Origin: Catonia carolina
Lineage: Eukaryota; Arthropoda; Insecta; Hemiptera; Achilidae
Length of the DNA: 64,000 nucleotides
Assembly: GCA_035578175.1 (NCBI GenBank)
Contig: JAQMRL010000008.1
Location: forward strand, 63,319,041 to 63,383,040
Reading direction: 5' to 3'
This document shows positions 11,641-23,329 of this stretch, one piece after another (the first letter of the stretch is position 1; every line of letters starts with the position of its first letter). Position numbers and translations under genes: made by a program. Below the pieces are notes generated by a model. The model was given only the letters and a program-made list of their open reading frames with translations. It was not told the DNA's origin and ran no database searches.

Positions 11641-11952
11641 TTTTTTTTAATCCCTAATGTATGTACGTTTCAACTAGTTCAATTTTGAACAATAAGCAAC
11701 CCCATGACCCAATGAGATGGGGATAAAATGAACGTGTAAGTGAGGTGTAGTCTTGTACAGACCCAGGCCGACCATTCCTAAGAGATTATGTTTGATTGAA
11801 CCCCAACCATCAAAGAACTCCGGTAACCACAGTCTGGTATTCAAATCCGTATAAAAGTAAATACCTTTACTAGGATTTGAACCAGGAACCTTCGTCGCCG
11901 CGAATCAGCTGTTTAACAGCTGACTTTACCTCTAGACCAACCCATTGGGTTA
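11641..11952 (-). repeat. S1 tRNA-derived SINE
   Basis: T-rich tail (reverse of the A tail) at 11641, body with CCCATGACCCAATGAGATGG, reversed B box GGATTTGAACC, stem AGCTGTTTAACAGCT and head CTCTAGACCAACCCATTGGG. It follows the LINE end directly and is followed directly by an R copy. Confidence 0.85.
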
Positions 11953-12611
11953 AAATTCATACTAAGGCCGCAATCTTAAAAAATTCAATTTTATACAGAT
12001 TTTCATGAAAAAACAGAAAATCCTAAATTGCTGCTAAACTGAGCGTTGTACAAACAATTTTTGTAAAAAAAAAGTTCAGTTTTTACATGCTATACAACTT
12101 TAACTGAATACACTTTTTCCCTAGAATGCTTAATAAGGCCGCAATGTTAGAAAAACATTTTTTCCACGAGAGCACAGCCTTCCCAAGAATTTCACCTGAC
12201 GTGACGCTTCCCTATCTTGTAGAGTATAAAAAATGTAGTAAAAGAGATAATTTAAAAAATCTAGCTGCCGTTTGTGAAGAAATCGCAAAAAGTGAAAATT
12301 TGCACGAATAAATTACTACTTCCGGTTTACAGATTATGATGAAGGTATTCCTGTCGGGTTCTCTTGAGAATATCTAACTTAAGTTCCAATTTTTAACTTC
12401 GTACGGTATTCCGTTGTTGAAATATTTTTCACACACACGCACACAGGCAGACATACACACACACACAGACAAACCAACCGCTAAAAACATGTTTTTTGGG
12501 TTCAGATTGTCTGAAAACATGTATATCCGATGCAAAATTGATTTCGAAAAATTGACACGTAAACAATACTTTCCTTCTCTATAAATATTAATAAAGGACA
12601 AGAGAAAGTAA
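11953..12611 (-). mobile_element. R-family element adjacent to the nwk exon
   Basis: Truncated at its 3' (hairpin) side by the S1 boundary; it then runs through the usual blocks to GGACAAGAGAAAGTA at 12596-12611. The CA tract is short and broken. Its end lies 28 bp from the exon's 5' splice site. Confidence 0.75.
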
Positions 12612-12631
12612 AAATGAAAAATTTACTAACA

Positions 12632-12639
12632 ACACTTAC
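12632..12639 (-). promoter_or_regulatory. 5' splice site of the nwk exon
   Basis: On the minus strand the exon ends ..GATATAAG and is followed by GTAAGTGT, a near-consensus U1 site. An R-family repeat copy begins only about 28 bp into this intron. Confidence 0.8.
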
Positions 12640-12737
12640 CTTATATCTTCGAGAAGTTCACATTCGTTCTGATTTTTCAAGTGTAGTTTAGCCGCCTGCT
12701 CGGAATGTAAGTTCTTTAGGAATTTCGCGTAGTTTCC
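12640..12737 (-). CDS. nwk: Internal coding exon of the Nervous wreck/FCHSD F-BAR protein
   Basis: Seen: read on the minus strand, a pyrimidine-rich tract and ..TATTGCAG precede the exon and GTAAGTGTT follows it. The 98 nt translate without a stop into 32 codons plus two bases, beginning [14 protein letters not shown] and ending NECELLEDI, with the split codon AG| at the donor (phase 0 in, phase 2 out). Known: this matches my memory of residues ~8-40 of fly Nervous wreck and the equivalent start of vertebrate FCHSD proteins, the first helix of the membrane-bending F-BAR domain. These proteins carry F-BAR plus SH3 domains and act at the plasma membrane and endosomes, restraining synaptic growth through actin and endocytic partners. 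Inference: the short first coding exon lies beyond the window or was missed; the next exon is not visible below 12.6 kb. Base composition and codon pattern differ clearly from the surrounding repeats. No search was run. Confidence 0.87.
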
Positions 12738-12765
12738 CTGCAATAGACATAAGAAAAATTAATTT
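12738..12765 (-). promoter_or_regulatory. 3' splice site and polypyrimidine tract of the nwk exon
   Basis: Minus-strand sequence runs from a T-rich stretch through CTTATGTCTATTGCAG into the exon. The AG is the complement of 12738-12739 and the reading frame opens exactly at the junction. Confidence 0.78.
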
Positions 12766-13308
12766 TATTTTTTATTTATTAATAAACTAAATTATAAGTT
12801 TACTTAATATAGTAATTTGTTGGTTACATTTTGTATAACTACGTAAATAGAAAAACTTTGGAGTGTCAAGTTTTCACAATGGTTTTTTTTATTAATAGAT
12901 TTGTTTGGCTAAAATCTGTTTTCTATAGAACAATAACTATTGGCAAAACGTTAACTATAATAAAAACGTATTTCCCAGTGGAGATACCTGAAGAGAAAAA
13001 TACTGTTCGCAGTCTGATGACTGTTCGATGACAGTCTGGTGACTGCGAACAATATTTTTATATGTGTAATGAATGTTTGTTTATCCCTTACCCTTTCCTA
13101 AACTGTTTAACCGATTTCAATCAAACTTTATTGATAGATTACTCAGTTTCTGGAGCAGGTTTTAACCTTCAGAAAACACCTCGATCTGATCAGTAGAAAG
13201 AACATTAGGGGTTTAAATGTTGTTTTTTGCTTTAGAAAAAAATCAGCTGTTCAACTTATTAAAATTCAGATGTTTAAAACAAAGGACAAACAGATGTTTT
13301 TTCAATGA
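12766..13308. other. Intron sequence with one dispersed-repeat-like block
   Basis: Bases 13085-13200 (AACCGATTTCAATCAAACTT) resemble the 'ccgattt..' type blocks found in many insect transposon ends. The remainder shows nothing recognisable. Confidence 0.4.
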
Positions 13309-13525
13309 AAATTTTTTTTTAATCTTTAATGTGTGTACGTTGCAATCAGCTCAACTCACAACAATAAGCAACCCCATGACCCAATGAAATGAGGTGTATG
13401 ATGTGTAGTCTTGTACAGACCCAGGCCGACCATTCCTGAGAGAGTATAGTTAATTGAACCCCAACCATCAAACTACACCAGTAAACACTGTCTAATATTC
13501 AAATCCGTATAAAAGTAACTATACT
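13309..13525 (-). repeat. S1 SINE, tail and body part (split by a hAT-like element)
   Basis: T tract, CAACCCCATGACCCAATG, GACCCAGGCCGACCATTCC and ATCCGTATAAAAGTAACT. The head continues at 14342. The flanking 8-mers ACTATACT (13518-13525) and AGTATACT (14334-14341) mark the insertion. Confidence 0.8.
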
Positions 13526-14333
13526 CTATTCATCGTAATAAAGATATGTTGACTAAACAAACAGCGGTTACAGAATCAGCTGCTAAAGTGGTGACTCAGA
13601 AAAAATGTAACACTTTTAATAAAAACGTCACAATGATAACTAATAACATATGTGCTTTATTAACAATGATAGCTTTTAACCATATGCAGAATTAAACGAT
13701 AAATAGAAGAAACAAAAAATACTATAACATTAAATTCCTAATTGAAAATAAATTATAATGCTCGTCAGAACGATGCGAGACAATACGATTTCAAAAGCGA
13801 ACTGGTAGCATATGTTCTTTGTACGTAACGAGTTACTGTTACAAGTAACTGGTAACGATAATTTATGTTCTTCGTCAAAAATGTGGAGAGAGATTTATGG
13901 GTTTGGATCAAATTCAAAATTTCAATTTCAAATTCAATTTTGAAATAATGAGTGACTGAAATAATATTAGATGACTAATCATTAAAATTAAAATGTTTAT
14001 TTTTAAAGTTATCTTGTTTTGTCATACAGATCAGAGGTAATACAAATAATTTTTAACCACATTTATTTATGAAAAAAAATAGAAATAAAGTAGGCCTATA
14101 GGTCTAACGTTTTTATAAATTTATTGATCAGTACTTAAAAACTCAGTCATAATAAGCCTATGATGTAGGCCTAACAGTTTCATTTATAAAAACACTTTTT
14201 AAAGTATTTTGTATTTAAATACTTGGAAGTATTGTTGTTACTTTTTAATCAGCGTGTACACATTTTTAAATAATGCGCATGCCTAGTGACGCCATTATTT
14301 GTTTACATGACATATCTTTCTTACAATGAACCG
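13526..14333. mobile_element. hAT-like non-autonomous transposon, 808 bp
   Basis: Imperfect ~24-bp terminal inverted repeats: CTATTCATCGTAATAAAG at the left, and at the right a sequence whose reverse complement is CGGTTCATTGTAAGAAAG. It is flanked by 8-bp duplications with one mismatch and lies inside an S1 copy, so the boundaries are supported twice. The last ~180 bp (GATGTAGGCCTAAC, TTTTTAATCAGCGTGTAC, AATGCGCATGC) recur at 33.44-33.65 kb. No transposase frame. Confidence 0.7.
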
Positions 14334-14341
14334 AGTATACT

Positions 14342-14440
14342 TTCACTACGATTTGAACCAGAAACCTTCGTCTCTGAAAATCAGTTGTTAAACACCTGAC
14401 TCACGGCGACGACTTTACCTCTAGACCAACCCGGTGGGTC
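14342..14440 (-). repeat. S1 SINE, tRNA-like head
   Basis: Reversed B box GATTTGAACC, a degenerate stem, GCGACGACTTTACCTCTAGA and CCAACCCGGTGGGT complete the copy begun at 13309. Confidence 0.8.
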
Positions 14441-14699
14441 AATAAAAAAAATGAGCACAGAATTGTTTTAACGAGTTCACTCTAAATTCGATTTTAGTAG
14501 GCGTAACAGCGCGCGCAGGGTACATCTTGTTCATTATATATAATTAAATGAAATTTTTACGAATAAGGGTAATTTAAGTTATTAAAAAAATAAGTAGGAT
14601 CTTGGGTGTCCTCGTTTTAGCATTCCTATTGTATGTACTACTGTTGTTCAAAAAATTGATAATCAAGTAATACTTATGCTACTCAAGCCATTTTTCGTA

Positions 14700-15205
14700 C
14701 GATACATTAAAAAATTTGAAATTTCTTCTTTAACCTATTGACATAAATAGATTGTTGTGAGTGGCTGTTTGTCATGTACCAGACCGCAGCTGTAGAACCT
14801 TGTCCATTGACTGAAAATTCTAGATAATACTTAAGGTGTCTCTAGGGTACTTAATTTATCGGATGCACCCAATAACTGAACGGCGTAGGTTCAGACTGGA
14901 TTGAGAACAGTTTTGCACATCAAAAATTTGTTTTAAGCGATAATTTTGCTAAAGAAATGCTTTGAAAGAATTGTTTAAATTTTAAGTCTAGGTTTTTCGT
15001 TTATGATGAATGTATGTTCTCGAATTCAGACGCCTGTCTAGGTATGATCCAAGATATTTAGCTGCGTCTATGTGTAAAATGTGTGTGTTGTTTAAATATA
15101 TGTGTGGGCAATTTTGAAGAATCAGTGTAAATGCCACATGTGAGCTTTTGTTTTTGTAGGTCTTAAATGTTTTTAAAATCGATAAATTTAAAAAAACCAA
15201 TTGTG
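14700..15205 (-). pseudogene. Jockey-type LINE reverse transcriptase fragment
   Basis: Minus-strand translation: NKSSHVAFTL, CPHIYLNNTHI, AAKYLGSYLDRRLNSRTYIH, then in shifted frames NKFLMCKTVLNPV*TYAVQL and, toward 14700, a VKEEI-like motif. The series AFTL - I.LN..I - KYLG..LDRRL - YK..LKP..TYGIQL is the thumb region after the catalytic domain of Jockey-clade LINEs. It has several stops and frameshifts, and the YxDD region is absent. Confidence 0.8.
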
Positions 15206-15705
15206 TCTAAAATACGATGAAATATCAATAAACATTTGATTTTTCTTGCAAATAAATATAATATTTAGGACAGAGTTTGTTATTTTTTTAAATAAAAGCA
15301 TTGAAGTGGTGATTTATAGGATACAAAGTTGATAACTCTGTTAGAAAAAAATATGTTTTCTATGATCACTTAGTAAAATTCTCTTATTATGATACACCAC
15401 CTCTCAGACAGTTCATGAACTAAAAAAAAATATTAACCTTTCTTTACATCAGCAAGTCCCAACTGATTGTCGCATCTACAGTTCGTCGAGAAATACACCC
15501 AGAGGAATTATGTTTGGGAATGATCAGAAACTTCTGAATGAAAGTTGATCCGTTACTAACATATTACATAAATATTATTCTTTTCTTACTTTCTAATACG
15601 TATTGAAAGAAAAAAGCACTTATTATGAAAAATACAAAAATATTATTTATCACTTTATGAAACTTGCCTGCACCGCATTATGTCGATAGATACGTTATTT
15701 ATATA
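15206..15705. other. AT-rich stretch, nothing recognised
   Basis: No family match or usable frame. Confidence 0.4.
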
Positions 15706-16595
15706 AAAACTCTGGTGTGAAACGCTCTCACAACTTTCTCTTTCCAATGTATATACTTGGGATCGAATCCCATTCAAGCACGGCATATTTTCATACGTTA
15801 CAAAAAATCATTTCATCCTTCACCGTCTGCATTAGCAGTAATTGCAGAACAGTCGGACGTTAAACCAAATAAGAAAATGTATATATTGAACAATATAACC
15901 TATGTTTAATCGTTAGCAAACAATGCAAAATGATTAACCTAATTTTAACCATGAGTGACTAACGCAAAATGAAAGTGACCTCTGTAGAATATAAAATACG
16001 GAAAATCAGTAATTGCCTCTAAACTAGACTCTGTACAGAAAAATGCTTAAAATAAAATTAGTAAAATTTTTAATTTGCTATAACTTTAATTATATGCATT
16101 TTTGTCGTAAAATGCATAGCCTACTAAGGCCGCAATCTTAAAAATACCAATTTCTCACAGATTTTGATGATAAAACAGAAAATCACTAATTTTTGCATCA
16201 TTCGTTGTACAAAAAAATGTTAGAAATATAACTTGTGGGTTTTTTAAATTTTCTACAATTTTAATTATATAATACACTTTTCCCCTAGAATTCTTATTAA
16301 AGCCGTTATCAGTAAAAATACCATTTTTTTTCTACGAAAGCACAGCTTTCTAAAAAATTTCAACAGAAATGGCGCTCAACCTATCTTATAGAGGACAAAA
16401 AATTTAGTAAATAAGGCGATTTAAAACAAAATTGTGCGACCTGTTTTTCAGAAATTCTCAAATAGGTGAAAAATTACACAAATAAACTACTACTTCCGGT
16501 TAATCGATTTTGATGTTTGGTCTGGTCCTCTTATGGTACCTAACTTAAGTTCTGAGTTTTAATTTGATAAGATATTTCGTTCTTGTGATATTTTG

Positions 16596-16672
<77 letters not shown>

Positions 16673-16808
16673 ATGAACCAATCGCTAAACACATGTGGCT
16701 TCAGGGGACCCGAAAACTTGTGTATCCGGTGAAAACTCGATTTAAAATAAAATCAGCATGTAAACAATACTTTCCTTTCCTATACATTTATATAGGACAA
16801 GAGAAAGT
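15706..16808 (-). mobile_element. R-family element, near full length, with nested S3 SINE
   Basis: Begins with the reversed hairpin (GGTGTGAAACGCTCTCACA), ends GGACAAGAGAAAG and has a pure (AC)n tract at 16599-16669. A 5'-truncated S3 SINE with duplicated AATGTATATA sits at 15756-15875. A five-base GCCTA insertion is present at 16119-16123 relative to other copies. Confidence 0.85.
15756..15875 (+). repeat. S3 tRNA-derived SINE, 5'-truncated, in an R copy
   Basis: Starts within the tRNA-like part (TTGGGATCGAATCCCATTC) and ends CGGACGTTAAACCAAATAAG. The 10-bp duplication AATGTATATA lies at 15746-15755 and 15876-15885, as expected for target-primed insertion. Confidence 0.85.
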
Positions 16809-17770
16809 GGAAAATTATAAAATATCTTAATAAGAGAACATTTTTAGTACTTATATTTTTATTCCCCTTGTACTAAAGAAATAAAATCTTACTCTATTAT
16901 CCTTCAACACGATTTCAAAACAATACAGCGTAAAAATTTGCTGACATAAATTAATATTATCACATTATTTGTTAATCTAAATGAGTGATTACGAAAATCA
17001 GTCTTAAGTACATGAGATAAAAGGTTCTCAATTGTACAGCAAAAGAAGTGAATGGGGTAGTAAGTTGAATACTGTCCTATTAATGGAAAAGGGAAAAGTT
17101 GGAGGGAGAGAGTGAGAGAGCAATAGGAAATTACAAGAATGGAGAGAGAAAGATAGTGCATTGAACTTAGCCATTCGTGTAATTCTCCTGACGTTAAAGT
17201 AAAGCAACGCTCTCTACATACCCTTTTGTAAACTGCAAACTCAAGACGAAAAATATAATACCCAAACGTAACAAATGCATCCAATATTTCTCAGAAAATC
17301 ACATAATATTATGTTCTGGTTTTTTAGAATTATTTTTACATAAGAATGAATAAATCCTTAAATTAAATTAGAAAATTTAATATGGTCTCTTCCAAACCCT
17401 CCCACGATTTTCCCCTCCTTCTAAATATTTTTCAAATCAAATACTGTATGTAACACGATAAAAAACATACTGCATTAATGCAAAAGGAAACTTCAGATGG
17501 TAATAAAAATAACGGAAAATAAAATCCAAACCACAAATACGACTATAACGTAAATATTTAAGAAATATATCATATTTAGTGGTATATTTTTATATTTATA
17601 TAAAAACTAAATAACTTTTACTCCTTCATTTTGATTTTACCTCATAGCTACGAAAATATTTTAAATAATTTTATAAACATTTTTCTTGTTTATTTTTCTA
17701 TTATAATATATTTCAAAAGGGAATCTGCTAATTAAATGTTAAGTTCGAAAATGGTTTCACATGCGTTTAT
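16809..17770. other. AT-rich stretch with no recognised gene
   Basis: A 126-codon minus-strand frame at 16904-17284 is the longest non-repeat open frame in the window, but it has no recognisable motif and overlaps a purine-rich (GAGA) tract. Treated as chance. Confidence 0.5.
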
Positions 17771-18161
17771 TGTTTGTTTAGGTCATCAGCCGAAAGGCTG
17801 GTTTGAACCTCTAGAAGCTTAACTAAGTAAAATGAGAAGTGCATTGGTTTACCATGCCTTCCTCAATGAGTGGATAAGTATTCTTATCAGCATACCAGGC
17901 CCTCAGAAAAGCATCTACTTTCCATCCTGCAAATGACACCTTCACTTCATTCAACACAGGGTCTGGCTGTTAATGAAATTCATTACTCTCACAGGAGATA
18001 ACTGTGACTAGTGTATTTTATACCTCTACCTCTTCTGTTCTTAAATAGTTCAGTCATATAATTGGTTGACAAGGTGATAAGAAACAGAAATATTTTTGTA
18101 GCCCTGGAACTAGCAGATCGACTGCAAATAATTTGACATGCCCCCTGCTTGTTACGGGAAA
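17771..18161 (+). repeat. S2-family element, near full length
   Basis: Starts GTTTAGGTCATCAGCCGAAA with the hairpin CAGCCGAAAGGCTG (GAAA loop), continues through GCAAATGACACCTTCACTTC and CACCTCTACCTCTTCTG-like blocks and ends ..CCTGCTTGTTACGGG. Confidence 0.8.
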
Positions 18162-19122
18162 ATAGCTTGATTACTGCATTGTAGTATCATATTTTAAAAT
18201 TTCTGGAAAAAACTTCTTCTCTGACATACGACTCATTAAATAGCTCTTAAACTACCAACTAAAAAACAAATCTAAAATAATTGGATCCAGAAACAAAATC
18301 CAACATGAAGGACGTAACTAAGAAAACAATCCAAAAACGAGAAGAGAAGGTCTTTAAAAAAATAAGCTAACTCAGCTTCTAGAAGTTGATCTCATAGAAT
18401 ATTAAAGAATTCTTTAATATTATAAAAAAATTCCTAGCATTTTTAACAAAAATATTTAACTACGAATTGCTAATTATAATCTCACTTTAAAATTCGTGAT
18501 TCATATTATTGGATTGAGTAATATAGTGACAACAAATATTAATTTCACTGTAAAATCAAATAAAAGATTTCAATGAATTTAATGGTTTTTCCTGGTTAAT
18601 AATTTCCAGTTTCATGCTACATTTTGAAATTTAATTTTAAAATTTCTACCGGAAATAATAGTATTCATGTACAAAACGAATGACTTGTCAACAACGGATT
18701 ATCAGATTATTTCCCTCAGTGACATACCAGATTGATAACTTGATTTTAAAATACGATTTACTGTCAACTAGATTTAAAATTTAATTCACAAATTTTTACA
18801 TTTACTTAAATACCAGTGTGTAAGTTGTACTTATTTTTAAATTTTGTATTGTATGTAGAAATCATTCTAATAGCAAAAATTTTTATTTTTTCTAAGATAA
18901 TTTTTCTTTCTATGACCAAAATTTCATTAAACGTTTCGATACAAATCCCTACTTTCTTTCCTCTATATGAATATAAAAGCCTGATCTACCCTAGAACATG
19001 GGAAACCATAGTTGGGTTGATTTTCGCACCACGAGTTCATAATATAATTAGTTTCAGATTTTTCAGTTATAATTAAGGGCATAAACATGGTATTGTAATG
19101 GGAAAATAAATAAATAAAATGC
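18162..19122. other. AT-rich stretch, nothing recognised
   Basis: Only short AT-rich frames. No repeat family shared with the rest of the window was found. Confidence 0.4.
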
Positions 19123-19958
19123 AGGAAAGGACAGTATTGTTTTCATGTAGATTTTTCAAAACCGAGTTTTCACCGAACATATAGTTTTCAGGCCTTCTGA
19201 ACGTAAAAAACTTGTTTATAGTGATTTGTCTGTGTGTGAACGAAATATCTCAAGAACGGAATAGCGTACGAAGTTGAAACTTGGAACTTAAATGATGTAC
19301 TACAAGAGAACCCGACAGGAATATTTTCATCAAAATTGGTCAACCTGAAGTAGTGGTTTATTCATGTGGTTTTCTTAAAAAAAGTTCCTACTATTTTATT
19401 TTAAATCGCCTTAATTACTATTTTTTATGCTTTAAAGATAGGGTAAGCACCATGTAGTCTATGCTGAAATTCTTGGAAACGGTGCCTTTGCTGTAAAAAA
19501 TGGTTATTTTAAGATTGTGACCTTAATATGTTTTGTAAGACAAAAGTGTATGTAAGTTTTAGAAAATCAGAACACTTGCAGCTTTTATTTCAAACTTTTT
19601 TCTACAAAGCCTACAGATATTTTGCGTCAATAACTGATTTTCTGTATATTGCTCATCAAAATCAGTGAATTTTTTTTTTTAATTACTATGTTATTTGTAT
19701 AATATTCTACGACACTAGTATAAAATACCTACAACTTTTATTTCAAGCGTTTTTTCTACAGTGCCTAATTTAGCGTCAATTAGTTATTGTTTGTTTTTTA
19801 AGTCCTGCAGAGGTTTATTAATTTTGCGTCATTCACTTAAGATTGAAATTAGGTTATGTTTTTCATTTTACATTGTTTACTCATGATTAAACATAGGTTA
19901 TATTGTTCATTATTTGCATTGGCATGAAAAAGTAGTGTGAGTTTTTCACACCAGATTA
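19123..19958 (+). mobile_element. R-family element, older diverged copy
   Basis: The left end is lost (enters at AGGAAAGGACAGTATTGTTT). Right end GGCATGAAAAAGTAGTGTGA and hairpin TTTTTCACACCAGATTATT remain. The dinucleotide tract is reduced to GTGTGTG. More substitutions than other copies. Confidence 0.7.
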
Positions 19959-20249
19959 TTATAAAAATGATTTTGGTTTGGAACCGTGGCTAAAAGCCAT
20001 TTTGTTTAATTTGTTTCAGGACAGCTCAGTAAGCCCGTTGGTAAAAATTCGCTTAAAGATAGACTACGTCTTTTGGGTGAGTGATTTGATACGACAACAA
20101 TCCAATGGCTAATTGTGCGCGCGTGCGCACAACTACTAGAGTGTACCTGTTTAATTTTCCCCCGACGTGAAAAGATGAAGACTCCATGAAGTAGTCAGTA
20201 AATTTGGCAATGATCAACTAGTTATGTTCGTTTCCCGATACTAACGAAT

Positions 20250-20762
20250 TATTTTGTTTACTTAAATTCAATTTGATGACTATGTTGTGGAAAATAACCT
20301 TTCTCAATTCAATCACATATGCGAGACAATTCATAGGACACTGAGGAAAAAGACAAGATTCGAAACAAGCTTAAAGTTTTATAAAGCGGTGGCAGTTCCA
20401 GGTTTTATATACGGCAGTGAAATATTGGTGATGAGAAGAAGGGAGGAAATAAACACATCCGAACTGCAGAAATGAAATTCTTAAGGTTTATCAAGGTTTG
20501 TACGCAACTAGACAGGCTTAAAAATGAACATATAAGGCAAGAATTGGGAGTTTTCTACTCAACGAAAAATAAAATTGTATCGTGCCCAGTGAGTTTTATA
20601 ATTTAAACAGAATCCCAGAAAGCCGCTTACCTAGTGTAGCTAGAAGATACAAACCAGTGAAAAGTAGAGATGTTGGCAAACCAAAAAAAAATGGGTGCAG
20701 AACAGGCAGAAATGCTTAATCCGTAAAGAGAAAAAGAAGAAGAAGAAGGAGGAGGAGAAATT
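20250..20762 (+). pseudogene. RTE-type LINE 3' end with AAG/AGG tail
   Basis: An open stretch at 20287-20475 reads CETIHRTLRKKTRFETSLKF, YKAVAVPGFIYGSEI. Shifted frames continue with EMKFLRFIK, LDRLKNEHIRQELGVF and RYKPVKSRDVGKPKKK, and the copy ends in the purine tract AAGAAGAAGAAGGAGGAGG. The motif order matches the RTE-like family at 26.2 and 27.3 kb. Stops and at least two frameshifts. Confidence 0.8.
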
Positions 20763-21904
20763 CAATCAACAGCATCGTAATTATCGACTTGAGTGAGTTA
20801 AGTATAAAACAATAAATTTTTAAGTGACAAAATGTTTAGATGCTAACCGTGGACCGAACCTGGACATTCCGCTAGGTATTCTAGCAAGCACCACGTTAAT
20901 TACAACAAAAACATTGTTTTGTAAATAAAATATACACACATATATTTTTTAGCGATTACGTAGCAATAAACTTCGTTTATATGGTACCTTAATAAATTAG
21001 TACATAAGTTCTTGTATAGTACTGGTATAATTTTCAATATTATTTTGTACCCGTAACTTAGAGACCACTTTTGTATAGGTACTTCTTCGTCACTGAGTAG
21101 CAACATAAAAGTATCAATTTCTCATCCTTCTACACCAGTAAACTTTTCTTTTTTACTCTTTCTGTCTCCTTTATACTGCTCACACTTTTAATAAAGAACT
21201 TACGACGTCAAATCATAAAGACCAACTGAGCGGTCATTTTTAACATTCTATATTAATTTTATATAAAATGAAGGGAAGATTATGGCTTTAATATAACTTA
21301 ATTTTTAGATTCAATAAGTTCTAAATATAGATTGACCTATTTTTTCCGGTTATTTCAAAAGTTATTAATAAAAATGTATTTTGTAGGTTGGAAGGAAAGA
21401 TGATAAAAATTTAATTGGTTAATGAAAAAGAAATGGGAAATGATTTTTTTGTAATACTCTATTTCAAAAAGTATTAACGCAGTTATTTTTGGATTCACCT
21501 TAATTTAGTTGGTATAAATTATTTTAGTAATAATTGTAAATAATTATTATTATCAAGTTAATTGTTGTACACGTAGGCCTACTGAACATACATAATCTTG
21601 ACTGTGAGAGAAATATATACTGAGAATAACTGAATTTATAAGTAAAGTAAAATTAATAAATGGTATAAGGTAAAAGTAGATAAAATCTGTTTAAAAAACC
21701 ATTAAAGTGAAATTAATATAACGTTTCCAACAGTGAACGATTTTTCGAAATCGGTTGGTCAGTTGCTGAGATTAGCTCTTACAAACAAACAAATCTTTCT
21801 TTTATGATATTAGTCGCCTACCGATATTAATTTAATAAACACTGTAACATAATATCCACCGTTTAATGAGTTTCTTGTCGCCACCAGAAACAATAATTGT
21901 GTAA
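20763..21904. other. AT-rich stretch with a short transposon-end-like block
   Basis: At 21735-21800, AAATCGGTTGGTCAGTTGCT and ACAAACAAACAAATC resemble the conserved block of several insect repeats (compare 43.6 and 45.2 kb). The rest shows nothing. Confidence 0.35.
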
Positions 21905-22900
21905 TTACTTTATCTTGCCTATATGAATATAATAATTATATTCCTATATATTATGTAGGAAGGAAAATATTATTTTCATTTCGATTTTTCGAAATCGAGT
22001 TTTCATCGGATCTACACGTTTTCAGACCCCCTGAAGCCCAAAAATATGTTTTTAGCGATTGGTCTGAGTGTGTGTGTGTGTGAACAGAATATTGTAAGAA
22101 CGGAACATCGTACGTACTTGAAACTTAAAACTTAAAGTTAGGTATCACTAGAGAATATCCGATACCCGACACGAACATTTTCATCAAAATCGGTCTACCG
22201 GAAGTAGTAGTTTATACACGTCATTTTTAACTTTTTTGCGATTTTTTTAAAAATGACTCCTATATATTTTCTAAATTTTACTTACTTATTTACTAAATAT
22301 GTTACGCTCTACAAGATAAGGTACGCGCCATGACTGCTGAAATCTTGGAGAGGCTGTTTTTTCGTAAAAAAAAATTGTATTTTTAAGATTACAGCTTTAA
22401 TATGCATTTTAGCGCAAAAATGTAATACAAATTGTAGAGAATTTATAATCCTACAACTTTTATTTCAAACATTTTTTGTGTAACGCTTAGTTTAGCGGTA
22501 GCCTAATTAGCAATTTTCTGTTTTTCTTTCACAAAAATGTGTAAAAAAATCTATTTTTTAAAGATTTCAGCCTTAGTATGCAATTTACGACAAATATGTA
22601 TATAATTAAATTTATAGAAAATTAAAAGATCTAAAACTTTTATTTAGAGCATTTTCTCTACAGAGCCTTAGTTTAGCGTTAAAGAGTGATTTTCTGCATG
22701 TTTAAGCCAAATTGAGGTTGATTTTCATTATGTACATTAGTAATAACATTAATATCAAAAAACAGTAGTAATAAAACATTTCTTTTATGTAGGTTAGGTT
22801 TCTTTTATTTAGGTTTCTTTTCATTTCTTTTAATTAGGTTATATTGTTAATTATTTGCATTGGCAAGAGAAAGTCGTGCGAGTGTTTCACACTAGATTTT
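21905..22900 (+). mobile_element. R-family element, near full length
   Basis: TTACTTTATCTTGCCTATAT at the left; GGCAAGAGAAAGTCGTGCGA and TTTCACACTAGATTTT at the right; GT tract of only six units (22069-22081). It contains a GCCTA insertion at 22501-22505 and a local TAGGTT duplication near 22790-22830. Confidence 0.85.
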
Positions 22901-23329
22901 AAGTATTATGATGAGCTAACGATGTAGTAAAGCCACGAAAGTACTTCTCAATATTAGAAAACGTTTTCTTATTCATTCTTTGACCGTTTCTGGTGGTTTC
23001 TGATAATTTTATTTATAGAATAAAAAATAAAATATAAATTAATTAATTTATTAATTAAAATTAAAACAATTTTTATTTATCATTGTCTCTATTTTGTACG
23101 AATAGCAAATTGTTTATGCAAACAAATGAAAACTCTGACAATATTCCGGCATTATACAATATAATTATGATAACAATGGAGTCAGGAAATTTATGTCATA
23201 AGTACATAATACTGCAGGATGTTGTTTTATAAATTATTTATGAGTACTTTATTCATAATATCTTACAATATATTAATTTTGTATAACCTATAACAACTAA
23301 GTTTTGTTTCCTTGATTTATTTATTTTAT

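Noticed and set aside
16904..17284. 126-codon minus-strand open frame
   Set aside because: No motif, overlaps a GAGA-rich tract, biased composition; expected by chance in AT-rich DNA.
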